Shown here: piece by piece, positions 1-5,186 of the stretch
Layout of the letters: each line of letters starts with the position of its first letter
Numbering within the stretch: the first letter of the stretch is position 1
IMG/VR virus record: IMGVR_UViG_3300021197_001357
Location: 1-45,587 of that record
Length of the DNA stretch: 45,587 nt
DNA from: a virus
Reading direction: 5' to 3' (one strand)
The notes under the pieces: generated by a model
Database searches by the model: none
The model's input: only the letters and a program-made list of their open reading frames with translations
What the model was told of the DNA's origin: nothing
Made by a program: the position numbers and the translations under genes

Positions 1-111
1 CTTCAGTTTACCAGATTTCACTAGCTCTGGGTAAAGTCTGCGACGGGCCTCTAAATCTCGCTCGTACTCTTGGACAATCTCGCTAAGAGTAACTGGATAT
101 GGGTTTCTCAA
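1..111 (-). CDS. Small conserved phage protein, partial (runs off left edge)
   Basis: A leftward reading frame from a TTG at 109-111 runs off the window without a stop and encodes about 37 residues, including ...SEIVQEYERDLEARRR and LYPELVKSGKL. The pattern of charged helix, then YPxLVxxGKL, is one I associate with short uncharacterised phage proteins; no function is known to me. A GGAG about 12 nt upstream lies inside the last array-1 repeat, so array 1 runs directly into this gene's translation start. The TTG start is an inference; no ATG or GTG was found in frame nearby. Joining the frame to the right end of the window gives a stop after about 20 poor-looking codons, so simple circular closure is not supported. 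Confidence 0.5.
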   Translation of the reverse strand, partial: MRNPYPVTLSEIVQEYERDLEARRRLYPELVKSGKLK

Positions 112-116
112 TATTT

Positions 117-559
117 TGACTCGCTCCGATTGGTTGCTTTTCTGACAACTTGGCTCGCTCTCTCGAAATGCTTTTCTACTGGTGTGACTTACTCTAACTC
201 AATGCTTTTCCCGTCTTCTGGCTCGCTCATAAATCCTGCTTTTCAAACGACTTGGCTCGCTCGTTCGCAGTGCTTTTCACGTCGTATGGCTCGTTCAGAA
301 TGCATGCTTTTCTTTTTCCTTGGCTCGCTCTCGCACCATGCTTTTCCTTCAAAGTGGCTCGCTCTCGTAATATGCGCTTCTCTTTACGTGGCTCGCTCAC
401 AAGGCTTGCTGATCCTCTTTTTAGGCTCGCTCCGACTGAGTGCTTTTCTTCATTTTTGGCTCGCTCCGCCTTGGGTGCTTTTCCCTCTACGTGGCTCGCT
501 CAGGCATATTGCTTTTCGCACACTCTGGCTCGCTCGGTATCAATGCTTTTCGCTCATCC
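117..559 (-). repeat. TIGR-like dual-repeat, dual-spacer array 1 (13 units)
   Basis: On the plus strand the pattern TGGCTCGCTC - 8 nt - TGCTTTTC - 8 nt recurs 13 times. The first repeats begin at 117, 151, 185, 219, 253, 287, 321, 355, 389, 423, 457, 492 and 526, so the period is 34 (one 35). Both repeats are conserved while both 8-nt stretches differ in every unit. First-spacer examples are cgattggt, tctcgaaa, taactcaa, ataaatcc, gttcgcag; second-spacer examples are tgacaact, tactggtg, ccgtcttc, aaacgact, acgtcgta. Degenerate repeats are tgacttactc (185), tggctcgttc (287), tgcgcttc (373), tgctgatc (407) and aggctcgctc (423). The array starts 4 nt after the stop of the leftward DnaA-like gene and ends at the start of the partial gene at 111, so it is probably transcribed leftward as GAAAAGCA-N8-GAGCGAGCCA-N8. 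This matches the layout of tandem interspaced guide RNA arrays, whose processed RNAs are about 36 nt with two short spacers. Open frames crossing it (repeating GSL and ARS) are artefacts. Confidence 0.85.
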
Positions 560-563
560 TGAA

Positions 564-1094
564 TTAAATAAACGCTGAGTTAGAGTTGTTGATCCCGTGT
601 TTACAGGATGCACACAGCCTGTTGTGTATGCCGTCAGACTCAAATAAACCAGAGCAGTTAAGGCATCTTCTAGTGGTCTTCGCCGCCCTCGGATGCAGCG
701 GCCCTACGGGCCTTCTCTTTCCTGTCTTCTTGCGGACCTTCTCCTTTTTAACACTTTCTTTCGGAAGAGGTACAAGTCTCAGCGATCCGTAAGAATGAAA
801 GCTGGTAAATTCGCCCAACAAGATTTGAGCATCCCTAAATGTTTCAGAATTAACGTCCTTCATGCGGTCGTCTACCGCTTTTTTGGCGTGAAGAGCGGTC
901 GTATGATCCCGATTAAAGTGCTCGGCAATTGAAGAAATTGAAGACTTGGTTAACTTTGACGACATCCAAATTGCCAATTGACGAGGCCACGCTACGTTGC
1001 GAGACCGTTGATCTCCCAACATTACAGGTAATGAGATGTCATAGTGGCGGCACACTGCCCGTTGAATTTTTTTCAGGGTGGCAAGTTCACTCAT
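564..1094 (-). CDS. DnaA domain IV-like DNA-binding protein with C-terminal zinc ribbon
   Basis: The protein has 176 residues from ATG 1094, which overlaps the upstream gene's stop; an ATG at 1130 would add 12. The N-terminal half contains SISSIAEHFNRDHTTALHA, which matches the DnaA C-terminal helix-turn-helix signature (G-R-D-H-T-T-V-x-H-A) that binds DnaA boxes. A basic linker (KKEKVRKKTGKRR) leads to a CxxC...CxxC zinc ribbon (CLNCSGLF...CASCK), like those ending GcrA-type regulators of alphaproteobacteria and their phages. No AAA+ ATPase domain is present, so it cannot replace DnaA. It may mark a phage origin, recruit or antagonise host DnaA, or regulate genes. It is the last protein gene before array 1 and is probably cotranscribed with it. 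Confidence 0.75.
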   Translation of the reverse strand: MSELATLKKIQRAVCRHYDISLPVMLGDQRSRNVAWPRQLAIWMSSKLTKSSISSIAEHFNRDHTTALHAKKAVDDRMKDVNSETFRDAQILLGEFTSFHSYGSLRLVPLPKESVKKEKVRKKTGKRRPVGPLHPRAAKTTRRCLNCSGLFESDGIHNRLCASCKHGINNSNSAFI

Positions 1095-1344
1095 CGGTTT
1101 CATCCATTGTGTAAAGGCCATCGTCCCCATCGTCTATGGTCTCTTGGTTTAAGAAATCCCCGCAAACTGGCACCTCCTTACGGTGCCCTCCGCTGTCTGG
1201 ATAAGCAGACCAACAAACTCGATCTTTTGCTAAATACTTGATTCTGCCCTCCTTCCCGCACTTCCCGCACTGCGCGATAATCTCATCGGAATCCTCATCG
1301 TAACCAATGCGATTGTTAAAATAACAGACATGATTATTTTTCAC
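1087..1344 (-). CDS. Small zinc-ribbon protein, unknown function
   Basis: This 85-aa protein starts at GTG 1344. The start is supported by GGAGG seven bases upstream and by an overlap with the stop of the preceding zinc-knuckle gene. It contains CGKCGKEG and, further on, two single cysteines (RVCWSAYP, VPVCGDF), with a very acidic tail (DDGDDGLYTMDETDE). A CxxC knuckle followed by spaced cysteines suggests one structural zinc. It belongs to a run of short, overlapping leftward genes (2549 down to 564) that look translationally coupled. I do not recognise the family. Confidence 0.6.
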   Translation of the reverse strand: MKNNHVCYFNNRIGYDEDSDEIIAQCGKCGKEGRIKYLAKDRVCWSAYPDSGGHRKEVPVCGDFLNQETIDDGDDGLYTMDETDE

Positions 1345-1510
1345 TTGAAGACCTCCACCAATCAACCTTGCCCAACACGATCCCATCTCCATCGCAAACG
1401 TCGCAATCAATCGGGACTGAACGTGTATCGGACTTTTTAAGCCACAGTTTACCCGTCCCATCGCATTCAGAGCAGTCTGATGTGACGTACTTAGCTTTAC
1501 CGCTATCCAT
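1334..1510 (-). CDS. DnaJ-type zinc-knuckle mini-protein
   Basis: The protein has 58 residues from ATG 1510, overlapping the preceding stop by 8 nt (ATGGATAG). It has two CxxCxGxG motifs, CSECDGTG and CDVCDGDG, about 26 residues apart. That is the half-module of the DnaJ cysteine-rich domain that binds one zinc. No J-domain or substrate-binding domain is present. Such stand-alone knuckles are common among phage small proteins and are thought to mediate protein-protein contacts; the partner here is unknown. A longer in-frame extension upstream would lie entirely inside the preceding gene and was not chosen. Confidence 0.6.
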   Translation of the reverse strand: MDSGKAKYVTSDCSECDGTGKLWLKKSDTRSVPIDCDVCDGDGIVLGKVDWWRSSSEK

Positions 1511-1901
1511 CCTGCCGCACCTTAATGTGCTGGAGCATCCCACCAAGACTAACCCTCCATGGGCTCCCCTGCGGGAGCTTTTCAATTTGCGCCTCAGCTT
1601 TCTGAAAATCTGCATCAGACCATTCTATCGGGGGCGCTATCTTTACAGCTTCAGGGACTGGCTCCCTATGAACAAATCGCTTCTCAAAAGCCTTCCACTC
1701 ACCTACCGTGGGAAACCATTTTCTTCCCGGCTCAACTAAAATTCTCTCAGCCACCTTGTTGAACTCATCGACAGTCAAGTTCTCAGTAAAACTCAAAAAG
1801 TCTTCAAAAAAGATTTTGGTCTCAGCGTCACTCATCTGGCGCATTTGAAGGTGGATACGCAGCTTGGCGAGTATCTGCTTCTTAGCCTCACGATTAGACA
1901 T
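1503..1901 (-). CDS. Helical protein, possible helicase-loader-like partner
   Basis: The protein has 132 residues. The start ATG overlaps the stop of the preceding replication-like gene (ATGTCTAA), with AAGG about nine bases upstream. The N-terminal 60 residues are predicted helical and charged, followed by KWFPTVGEWKAFEKRF and IEWSDADFQKAEAQIEKL. The arrangement, directly downstream of a DnaT/O-like C-terminal domain, recalls short phage helicase-loader or replisome-organiser genes, and the FPTVGEW element resembles the sampling-loop region of such proteins. This is inference from size and context; no catalytic motif is visible. Confidence 0.5.
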   Translation of the reverse strand: MSNREAKKQILAKLRIHLQMRQMSDAETKIFFEDFLSFTENLTVDEFNKVAERILVEPGRKWFPTVGEWKAFEKRFVHREPVPEAVKIAPPIEWSDADFQKAEAQIEKLPQGSPWRVSLGGMLQHIKVRQDG

Positions 1902-2388
1902 CTTTAAGCACCTTCAGAGCTTTAAGCGTGGCACTGGTCGGACACGGCTTCTTCTCGTCGGTTACGCGCTTAATCCAATTCCGAAAAGCAGCGAAATGAT
2001 CTCGCTTGGCCCCGTTCTTACTCGACATCGACCAGTTGCAATAAGCGTCAAACTCTGGGTGAGGGTTAAAGCCCGGATATTCCTTGGCTACCCAGTCAAC
2101 CCACTCCCTTGGCATAACCGACCACTCAGTCATCCTAGTGGCGCGAGACGATCCTTTGCCCTTAACCTTCATTTCCTTGGAGGCAGACAGTGGCTTGACC
2201 TTGAGGTCGGGGGAAGACGACAGCCGAGATGCGGCCAGAACGAAACTGTCAGCGCCCTCTCTGTTAGGCCCAAACCAAATTACGACGTTGTCCTCTAAGA
2301 CGACGTACCCCTCCAGACATCCCTCGCCAACATCCTGACAAAGCGTTGATTGGTCTCCAGCGGATTGGGGTTCGCTACGGTTACCCAT
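1894..2388 (-). CDS. Putative phage replication initiation / primosomal protein
   Basis: The protein has 164 residues from ATG 2388, preceded by AAAGGAAAG. The C-terminal half reads WVDWVAKEYPGFN...FDAYCNWSMSSKNGAKRDHFAAFRNWIKR. That is the pattern (W...F..Y......G.K.DW.A.FRNW) found at the C-terminus of phage O/DnaT-type primosomal proteins, which bind ssDNA and help load the helicase. The N-terminal 65 residues are not recognised and share 94 nt with the 3' end of the gene upstream in another frame, an unusually long overlap. An internal start would remove it, but no ATG, GTG or TTG with a good ribosome site was found. It probably acts with the DnaA-like protein and SSB in phage replication. 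Confidence 0.6.
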   Translation of the reverse strand: MGNRSEPQSAGDQSTLCQDVGEGCLEGYVVLEDNVVIWFGPNREGADSFVLAASRLSSSPDLKVKPLSASKEMKVKGKGSSRATRMTEWSVMPREWVDWVAKEYPGFNPHPEFDAYCNWSMSSKNGAKRDHFAAFRNWIKRVTDEKKPCPTSATLKALKVLKDV

Positions 2389-2549
2389 ACTTTCTTTCCT
2401 TTCTTGTGTGCGCTCATCTTTTGAATGAGCCCCTCCAAATGAGTCCGGTCACGCTTCACTGCCTTCACCAGACCCCGAGATACACTAGCACTAATGCTAC
2501 CCGTTGGGACAGCTTTTTTATTGGGTTGAGGCCGCTTACCTTTTGGCAT
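2295..2549 (-). CDS. Small basic conserved phage protein
   Basis: The protein has 84 residues from ATG 2549 with GGAG eight bases upstream. The basic, proline-rich N-terminus (MPKGKRPQPNKKAVP) is followed by a helix rich in K and R. The end, KVWVTVANPNPLETNQRFVR, has the look of a short conserved segment seen in marine phage proteins (VWVTVxNPNxxETNxxF). Function is unknown. Its 3' end overlaps the next gene by 94 nt in a different frame; both frames look protein-like, so both are kept. Confidence 0.5.
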   Translation of the reverse strand: MPKGKRPQPNKKAVPTGSISASVSRGLVKAVKRDRTHLEGLIQKMSAHKKGKKVWVTVANPNPLETNQRFVRMLARDVWRGTSS

Positions 2550-2742
2550 TTGACCGACTCCGGTATAGATACTCGCATTGCTGACCATCCCTCCGGATAG
2601 CAAGGCTAGCCAATCCGTTTTTGTAATCTTCCCACTTTTCCTCAGCAACTTTTGAGGCGGTTTTGGCTTTAACAGTTGGAACAGAATTGACCGTTTCTTG
2701 TCGGTCTTCCATTAAGTTCCCGCACCAATATGTCTTCCACAT
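2536..2742 (-). CDS. Small unknown protein
   Basis: The protein has 68 residues from ATG 2742, chosen because GGAG lies six bases upstream; an ATG four codons earlier overlaps the hydrolase stop but has poor spacing. It begins MWKTYWCGNLMEDRQE and has a helical middle (KTASKVAEEKWEDYKNGLASLA). No domain is recognised. It is tightly packed between the SleB-like hydrolase and the basic small protein, in the same leftward operon. Confidence 0.45.
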   Translation of the reverse strand: MWKTYWCGNLMEDRQETVNSVPTVKAKTASKVAEEKWEDYKNGLASLAIRRDGQQCEYLYRSRSNAKR

Positions 2743-2743
2743 T

Positions 2744-3274
2744 TTAGTCTCCATAAAAAAGGTGAACTCCAATTCGAGACATGAGCGTGTAGTCAGACGC
2801 CCATCTCGGCATAACGTAAGAGGCGTGGTAGTGCGTTGCCCCATCGGTGTTTGCCACACGCACCCCGTCAAGAACCAACTGAGCAACGTACACAGCTTCG
2901 TACCAAGCACCCTCGTCGTTCACTCGCTCAGGCAACCCATCACACCAATACGAAAAGGCACACCTATTCCTTATAGGCATTCCATTTAGATAATGACCGT
3001 AATGGACAACTTCACAGACGGTGTTTGGAAACTCAGGTCGCTCAACGCGCTCAAGGACAACGCCAGCAACAGCAAGTTGCCCAAGAAAGGTTTCTGACCT
3101 TGCCTCAAAGTACACAGCCTCAGCAAGGCAACTTGCTTGAGGCGAAAGATCTTGAGAATTTGCGTGGGATAAGGTGGAGAGCAGGGTGGAAAGAAAGGAT
3201 ATAAAAAACCACCCCGCTCTCGGTCCAACCTTGGAGGGTACTTGGACACTTGCCTTATATACACGAGATTGCAT
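2744..3274 (-). CDS. SleB-type cell wall hydrolase (Hydrolase_2)
   Basis: The protein has 176 residues from ATG 3274. A hydrophobic segment, WFFISFLSTLLSTLSHA, at about residues 20-36 looks like a signal-arrest-release or Sec signal. The catalytic domain follows: CLAEAVYFEARSE, VAGVVLERV, CEVVHYG, CAFSYWCDG, matching SleB/CwlJ-type cell wall hydrolases (spore-cortex lytic transglycosylase family). The E of AVYFEARSE is the expected catalytic glutamate. Phages use this family as endolysins or virion-associated muralytic enzymes. It sits in the tas operon, far from the M15 peptidase at 9505, so the phage has two peptidoglycan enzymes. A longer frame starting at 3499 runs back through the solitary repeat unit and is rejected. 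Confidence 0.85.
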   Translation of the reverse strand: MQSRVYKASVQVPSKVGPRAGWFFISFLSTLLSTLSHANSQDLSPQASCLAEAVYFEARSETFLGQLAVAGVVLERVERPEFPNTVCEVVHYGHYLNGMPIRNRCAFSYWCDGLPERVNDEGAWYEAVYVAQLVLDGVRVANTDGATHYHASYVMPRWASDYTLMSRIGVHLFYGD

Positions 3275-3305
3275 TACGTCAACGACCCAGTATTGGCCAA
3301 TTGCG

Positions 3306-3512
3306 TTAAAGAAAAGCATGCATTTTGAACGAGCCATTTTTTTCGAGTTCCTCGAACTCGTCTTGAACAATCGCAAGAAGGTCTTTGTACTCAAGCTCCA
3401 ACATCTTCGGATCGCTGTGCAGCAAGCTCGGAAAGACGCGCAGGAACCTATCAGCAGCTTCATTAGATTTATCGCCCCACAGATGCGAGGGAATAGCAAT
3501 CGGGTAAGCCAT
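3306..3512 (-). CDS. Small protein translationally coupled to the Tas-like gene
   Basis: The protein has 68 residues. Its ATG overlaps the stop of the Tas-like gene (TAATG), which indicates translational coupling. The sequence begins MAYPIAIPSHLWGDKSNE and has a helical acidic core (LELEYKDLLAIVQDEFEELEKN). The last residues, NGSFKMHAFL, are encoded by the solitary array unit at 3311-3336, so a guide-like sequence overlaps the coding end. Its position immediately after the Nop-domain gene makes it a candidate accessory factor, although nothing in the sequence shows this. No known domain. Confidence 0.55.
   Translation of the reverse strand: MAYPIAIPSHLWGDKSNEAADRFLRVFPSLLHSDPKMLELEYKDLLAIVQDEFEELEKNGSFKMHAFL
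3311..3336 (-). repeat. Solitary TIGR-like unit downstream of the Tas-like gene
   Basis: The plus strand reads GAAAAGCA - tgcatttt - GAACGAGCCA, then a run of seven T. This has the same two repeats, spacing and relative order as array 2. Read on the plus strand, the U-run directly after the unit resembles the end of a short transcript. Read leftward, the unit lies in the 3' end of the small gene after tas. Its spacer (tgcatttt) matches the corresponding spacer of array-1 unit 6 (tgcattct) at 7 of 8 positions, and both use the variant repeat with GAACGAGCCA. It may be a relic, a founder unit or a separate single-guide locus. Confidence 0.7.
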
Positions 3513-4369
3513 TACGATATCTCCGGGCCGGGGGCTTCGATGATGTGTGCATGCTTGAGGATTGCAACGGGGTAGGGATCTGCCGGTGCTTTGCCGTACT
3601 CCCATTCGTACCAACGATAATGCAAGTGACTAAGAAATATTTTAGCCGCATAACGACGAGCACGAGCGTGAAGATGAGCCGGAGGCAATTTGCCAATTGA
3701 GTAGTGAGAGTAAGCTACAGTCGTTTTGCCAACAGTCTTAGCCCTATCCAAAGCGACATCCTTAAACTCCATACTTTCGTTGGCTGCTTCAAGCCGATCT
3801 CGCTCTTCTCTGAATATCTTGCCGTAGAAAGACTTCTTGTGAGCCTGAGTCTTCACGAAAGATTCGCCAGCCTTGAACGCGACCAGCGTTTTTAGCTTCG
3901 CGTTCCAAGGCCGCTTCTTGCCCTTCTCCCATTTCTTCTCGGGGTTCATCCCAGCAAACGACCAGAAGTGTCCGTACGTTGGAGCCTTTCTAATGTCGAG
4001 ATGTGAAAGAAGCCCCGCAGCAATGACTGGGCCAATACCGTGCTGAGCCAGCAACCACCGTCCGACAGGATGATTGTCAGCGTAAACCTGAAGGCCAACC
4101 TTGGCGTTTTTTTCAAGCTGCTCGTAATTGTCACGAGTCAAAGAGAGAACGTGAACAGGCTCTCCCTCTTTTGTCATTGATCGGATTTGAGCACTGGTCG
4201 CAATCCGGTTGTCTTGAACAGTGTAATACTGATCTACAAGAAATCTTGCCTCTTGCTCGCCAAGTGACTGGAACGCAACGCGCTGATCTTTGGTAAGGCG
4301 CTTGACGCTCTCAATGATGAAGTCCTTTTCGAGAGCAAGATCGTCAGATTCGATAGATTGGGTTTCCAT
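3512..4369 (-). CDS. tasA-like: Tas-like Nop/IS110-C-terminal-domain protein (TasA type)
   Basis: The protein has 285 residues from ATG 4369, chosen for the perfect AAGGAGGT five bases upstream (a start at 4393 would add 8 residues). Residues 1-100 are mostly charged helix. A helix-hairpin-helix, AQHGIGPVIAAGLLSHLDI, lies at about 108-126, followed by FWSFAGMNP (135-143), a basic RPWNAKLKTLVAFKAGESF (153-171) and a C-terminal helix rich in R, Y and H (HLHARARRYAAKIFLSHLHYRW). This order matches the Transposase_20 half of IS110/IS116 transposases, the region related to Nop domains that grip box C/D-like guide RNA. The DEDD RuvC half of IS110 enzymes is missing, as is any HNH motif. With the dual-spacer arrays at 117-559 and 43526-43690, the best reading is a TIGR-associated protein without nuclease. 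It would bind tigRNA and then DNA, acting as a blocker or regulator. Assignment is from motif order, not a search. Confidence 0.8.
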   Translation of the reverse strand: METQSIESDDLALEKDFIIESVKRLTKDQRVAFQSLGEQEARFLVDQYYTVQDNRIATSAQIRSMTKEGEPVHVLSLTRDNYEQLEKNAKVGLQVYADNHPVGRWLLAQHGIGPVIAAGLLSHLDIRKAPTYGHFWSFAGMNPEKKWEKGKKRPWNAKLKTLVAFKAGESFVKTQAHKKSFYGKIFREERDRLEAANESMEFKDVALDRAKTVGKTTVAYSHYSIGKLPPAHLHARARRYAAKIFLSHLHYRWYEWEYGKAPADPYPVAILKHAHIIEAPGPEIS

Positions 4370-4508
4370 TTTACCTCCTTGGTTGATCTGCACACGAGAC
4401 TAAGTGCATAAGTAAGGTGCAGTCAACTTCTTTTTGGGCATCAAGGCAAAAAAACTTTTAGCGTTAACCTCTGTTTCTTGACCACAAGACAACTCATGTG
4501 TAATTATC
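4370..4508. other. Divergent intergenic region between tas and terS operons
   Basis: This is an AT-rich control region. Leftward towards tas, TTGACT (complement of 4421-4426) is the only good -35 box; a 17-nt spacer puts a poor TTAGTC at -10, so the tas promoter is uncertain. The same area has direct repeats TAAGTGCA (4401-4408) and TAAG...GGTGCA just after, which could be regulator half-sites. There are no other genes. Confidence 0.3.
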
Positions 4509-4517
4509 TGCTATTAT
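4509..4517 (+). promoter_or_regulatory. Extended -10 promoter for the terS operon
   Basis: TGC-TATTAT is an extended -10 element (TGn plus 5 of 6 matches to TATAAT). It would place the transcript start near 4524, just upstream of the gene at 4546. TTGACC at 4478-4483 is too far away to pair with it, so the promoter would rely on the TGn motif. Prediction only. Confidence 0.45.
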
Positions 4518-4545
4518 GACTGCGAGATCACAACGAGGTTTCAGC

Positions 4546-4725
4546 ATGGAAAGCACTAGGGATTTGCTTAAAGTAATTGAGCCTTTGCAGCTTCAAGTTG
4601 ACATGCTTCAGGCTAACATTGTTGCAATCAAAAATGATTTGATGCGCCAATCTGAACAAAACTCCAACGAGAAAAATTACTTTGACGAGATTGACGGCTA
4701 TTTTAACCCTGGCCTAACTAGGTGA
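4546..4725 (+). CDS. Small coiled-coil protein upstream of terS
   Basis: The protein has 59 residues from ATG 4546 with GAGG seven bases upstream; a start at 4516 lies on the predicted -10 and is less likely. Heptad-like spacing in DLLKVIEPLQLQVDMLQANI indicates a coiled coil, followed by a polar tail. Its stop overlaps the GTG of the small terminase gene (GTGA), so the two are coupled. Function unknown; a packaging or regulatory role is inferred only from position. Confidence 0.55.
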   Translation: MESTRDLLKVIEPLQLQVDMLQANIVAIKNDLMRQSEQNSNEKNYFDEIDGYFNPGLTR

Positions 4726-5186
4726 GCGAAGACGATCAGCTAAACGAACGCCAAAGAAAGTTTGTTCAGGAATTGGTGTACGGCAACTGCTCTCAGACAG
4801 AAGCTGCCCGTAGAGCCGGATTTGCTCAACCCGCACAAGCTGCAAGCCGGTTGCTTAAAGAGCCAAAGATCGTTGCTGCCCGGATAGAGATGCAAGATGA
4901 TGTTGCCGCTCAGTTCGGCATCTCTGCTGAAAGAAGCATGAGAGACTTGCTTAACATTCGCAACGGGGCCATCGAAAACGGGCAGTACGCTGCGGCAGTA
5001 CAAGCGGAGAAGTTAAGGGCGCAGATGGGCGGTCTCCTAAACTCTCAAAGAGAAGATCCTGTGAAGATGCTTACCAAAGAGCAACTCGCCAAACGCATTC
5101 AAGAAATCGAAAACATTGCTAGCGCAAAAACCGTTGCCCTTGAAGAAACGGGCGATGGGGTTTTCAAGCCGAAGAACCTGAACTAA
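4722..5186 (+). CDS. terS: Terminase small subunit (Terminase_2 family)
   Basis: The protein has 154 residues from GTG 4722. The N-terminus, LNERQRKFVQELVYGN, then SQTEAARRAGF and ASRLLKEPKI, is the hallmark DNA-binding helix-turn-helix of Terminase_2 small subunits, which recognise packaging sites and stimulate TerL. A helical oligomerisation region follows (MRDLLNIRN...AAVQAEKLRAQMGG), with a C-terminal tail after KMLTKEQLAKRIQEIE. It is on the plus strand and about 33 kb from terL on the minus strand, an unusual separation implying independent control. Confidence 0.85.
   Translation: MSEDDQLNERQRKFVQELVYGNCSQTEAARRAGFAQPAQAASRLLKEPKIVAARIEMQDDVAAQFGISAERSMRDLLNIRNGAIENGQYAAAVQAEKLRAQMGGLLNSQREDPVKMLTKEQLAKRIQEIENIASAKTVALEETGDGVFKPKNLN

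Noticed and set aside
1-111. Circular closure joining the partial left gene to the right end
   Set aside because: Continuing the frame into 45587 leftwards gives a stop after about 20 unconvincing codons.
117-559. CRISPR array
   Set aside because: Repeats are 8 and 10 nt, alternate between two types, and spacers are 8-9 nt; no cas gene. The geometry fits a dual-guide array, not CRISPR.
70-578. Two overlapping open frames of 165 and 108 residues across array 1
   Set aside because: They consist only of translated repeats (GSL, ARS, AF patterns) and have no ribosome site; the 34-bp period, not divisible by 3, rotates the frame in each unit, which is typical of a non-coding array.
2744-3499. 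251-residue version of the SleB-like hydrolase
   Set aside because: The extra N-terminus overlaps the small gene after tas and reads through the solitary repeat unit; ATG 3274 gives a normal signal sequence.
3512-4369. IS110 insertion sequence
   Set aside because: Only the C-terminal-type domain is present; there is no DEDD catalytic half, no terminal repeats and no flanking non-coding bridge-RNA region.
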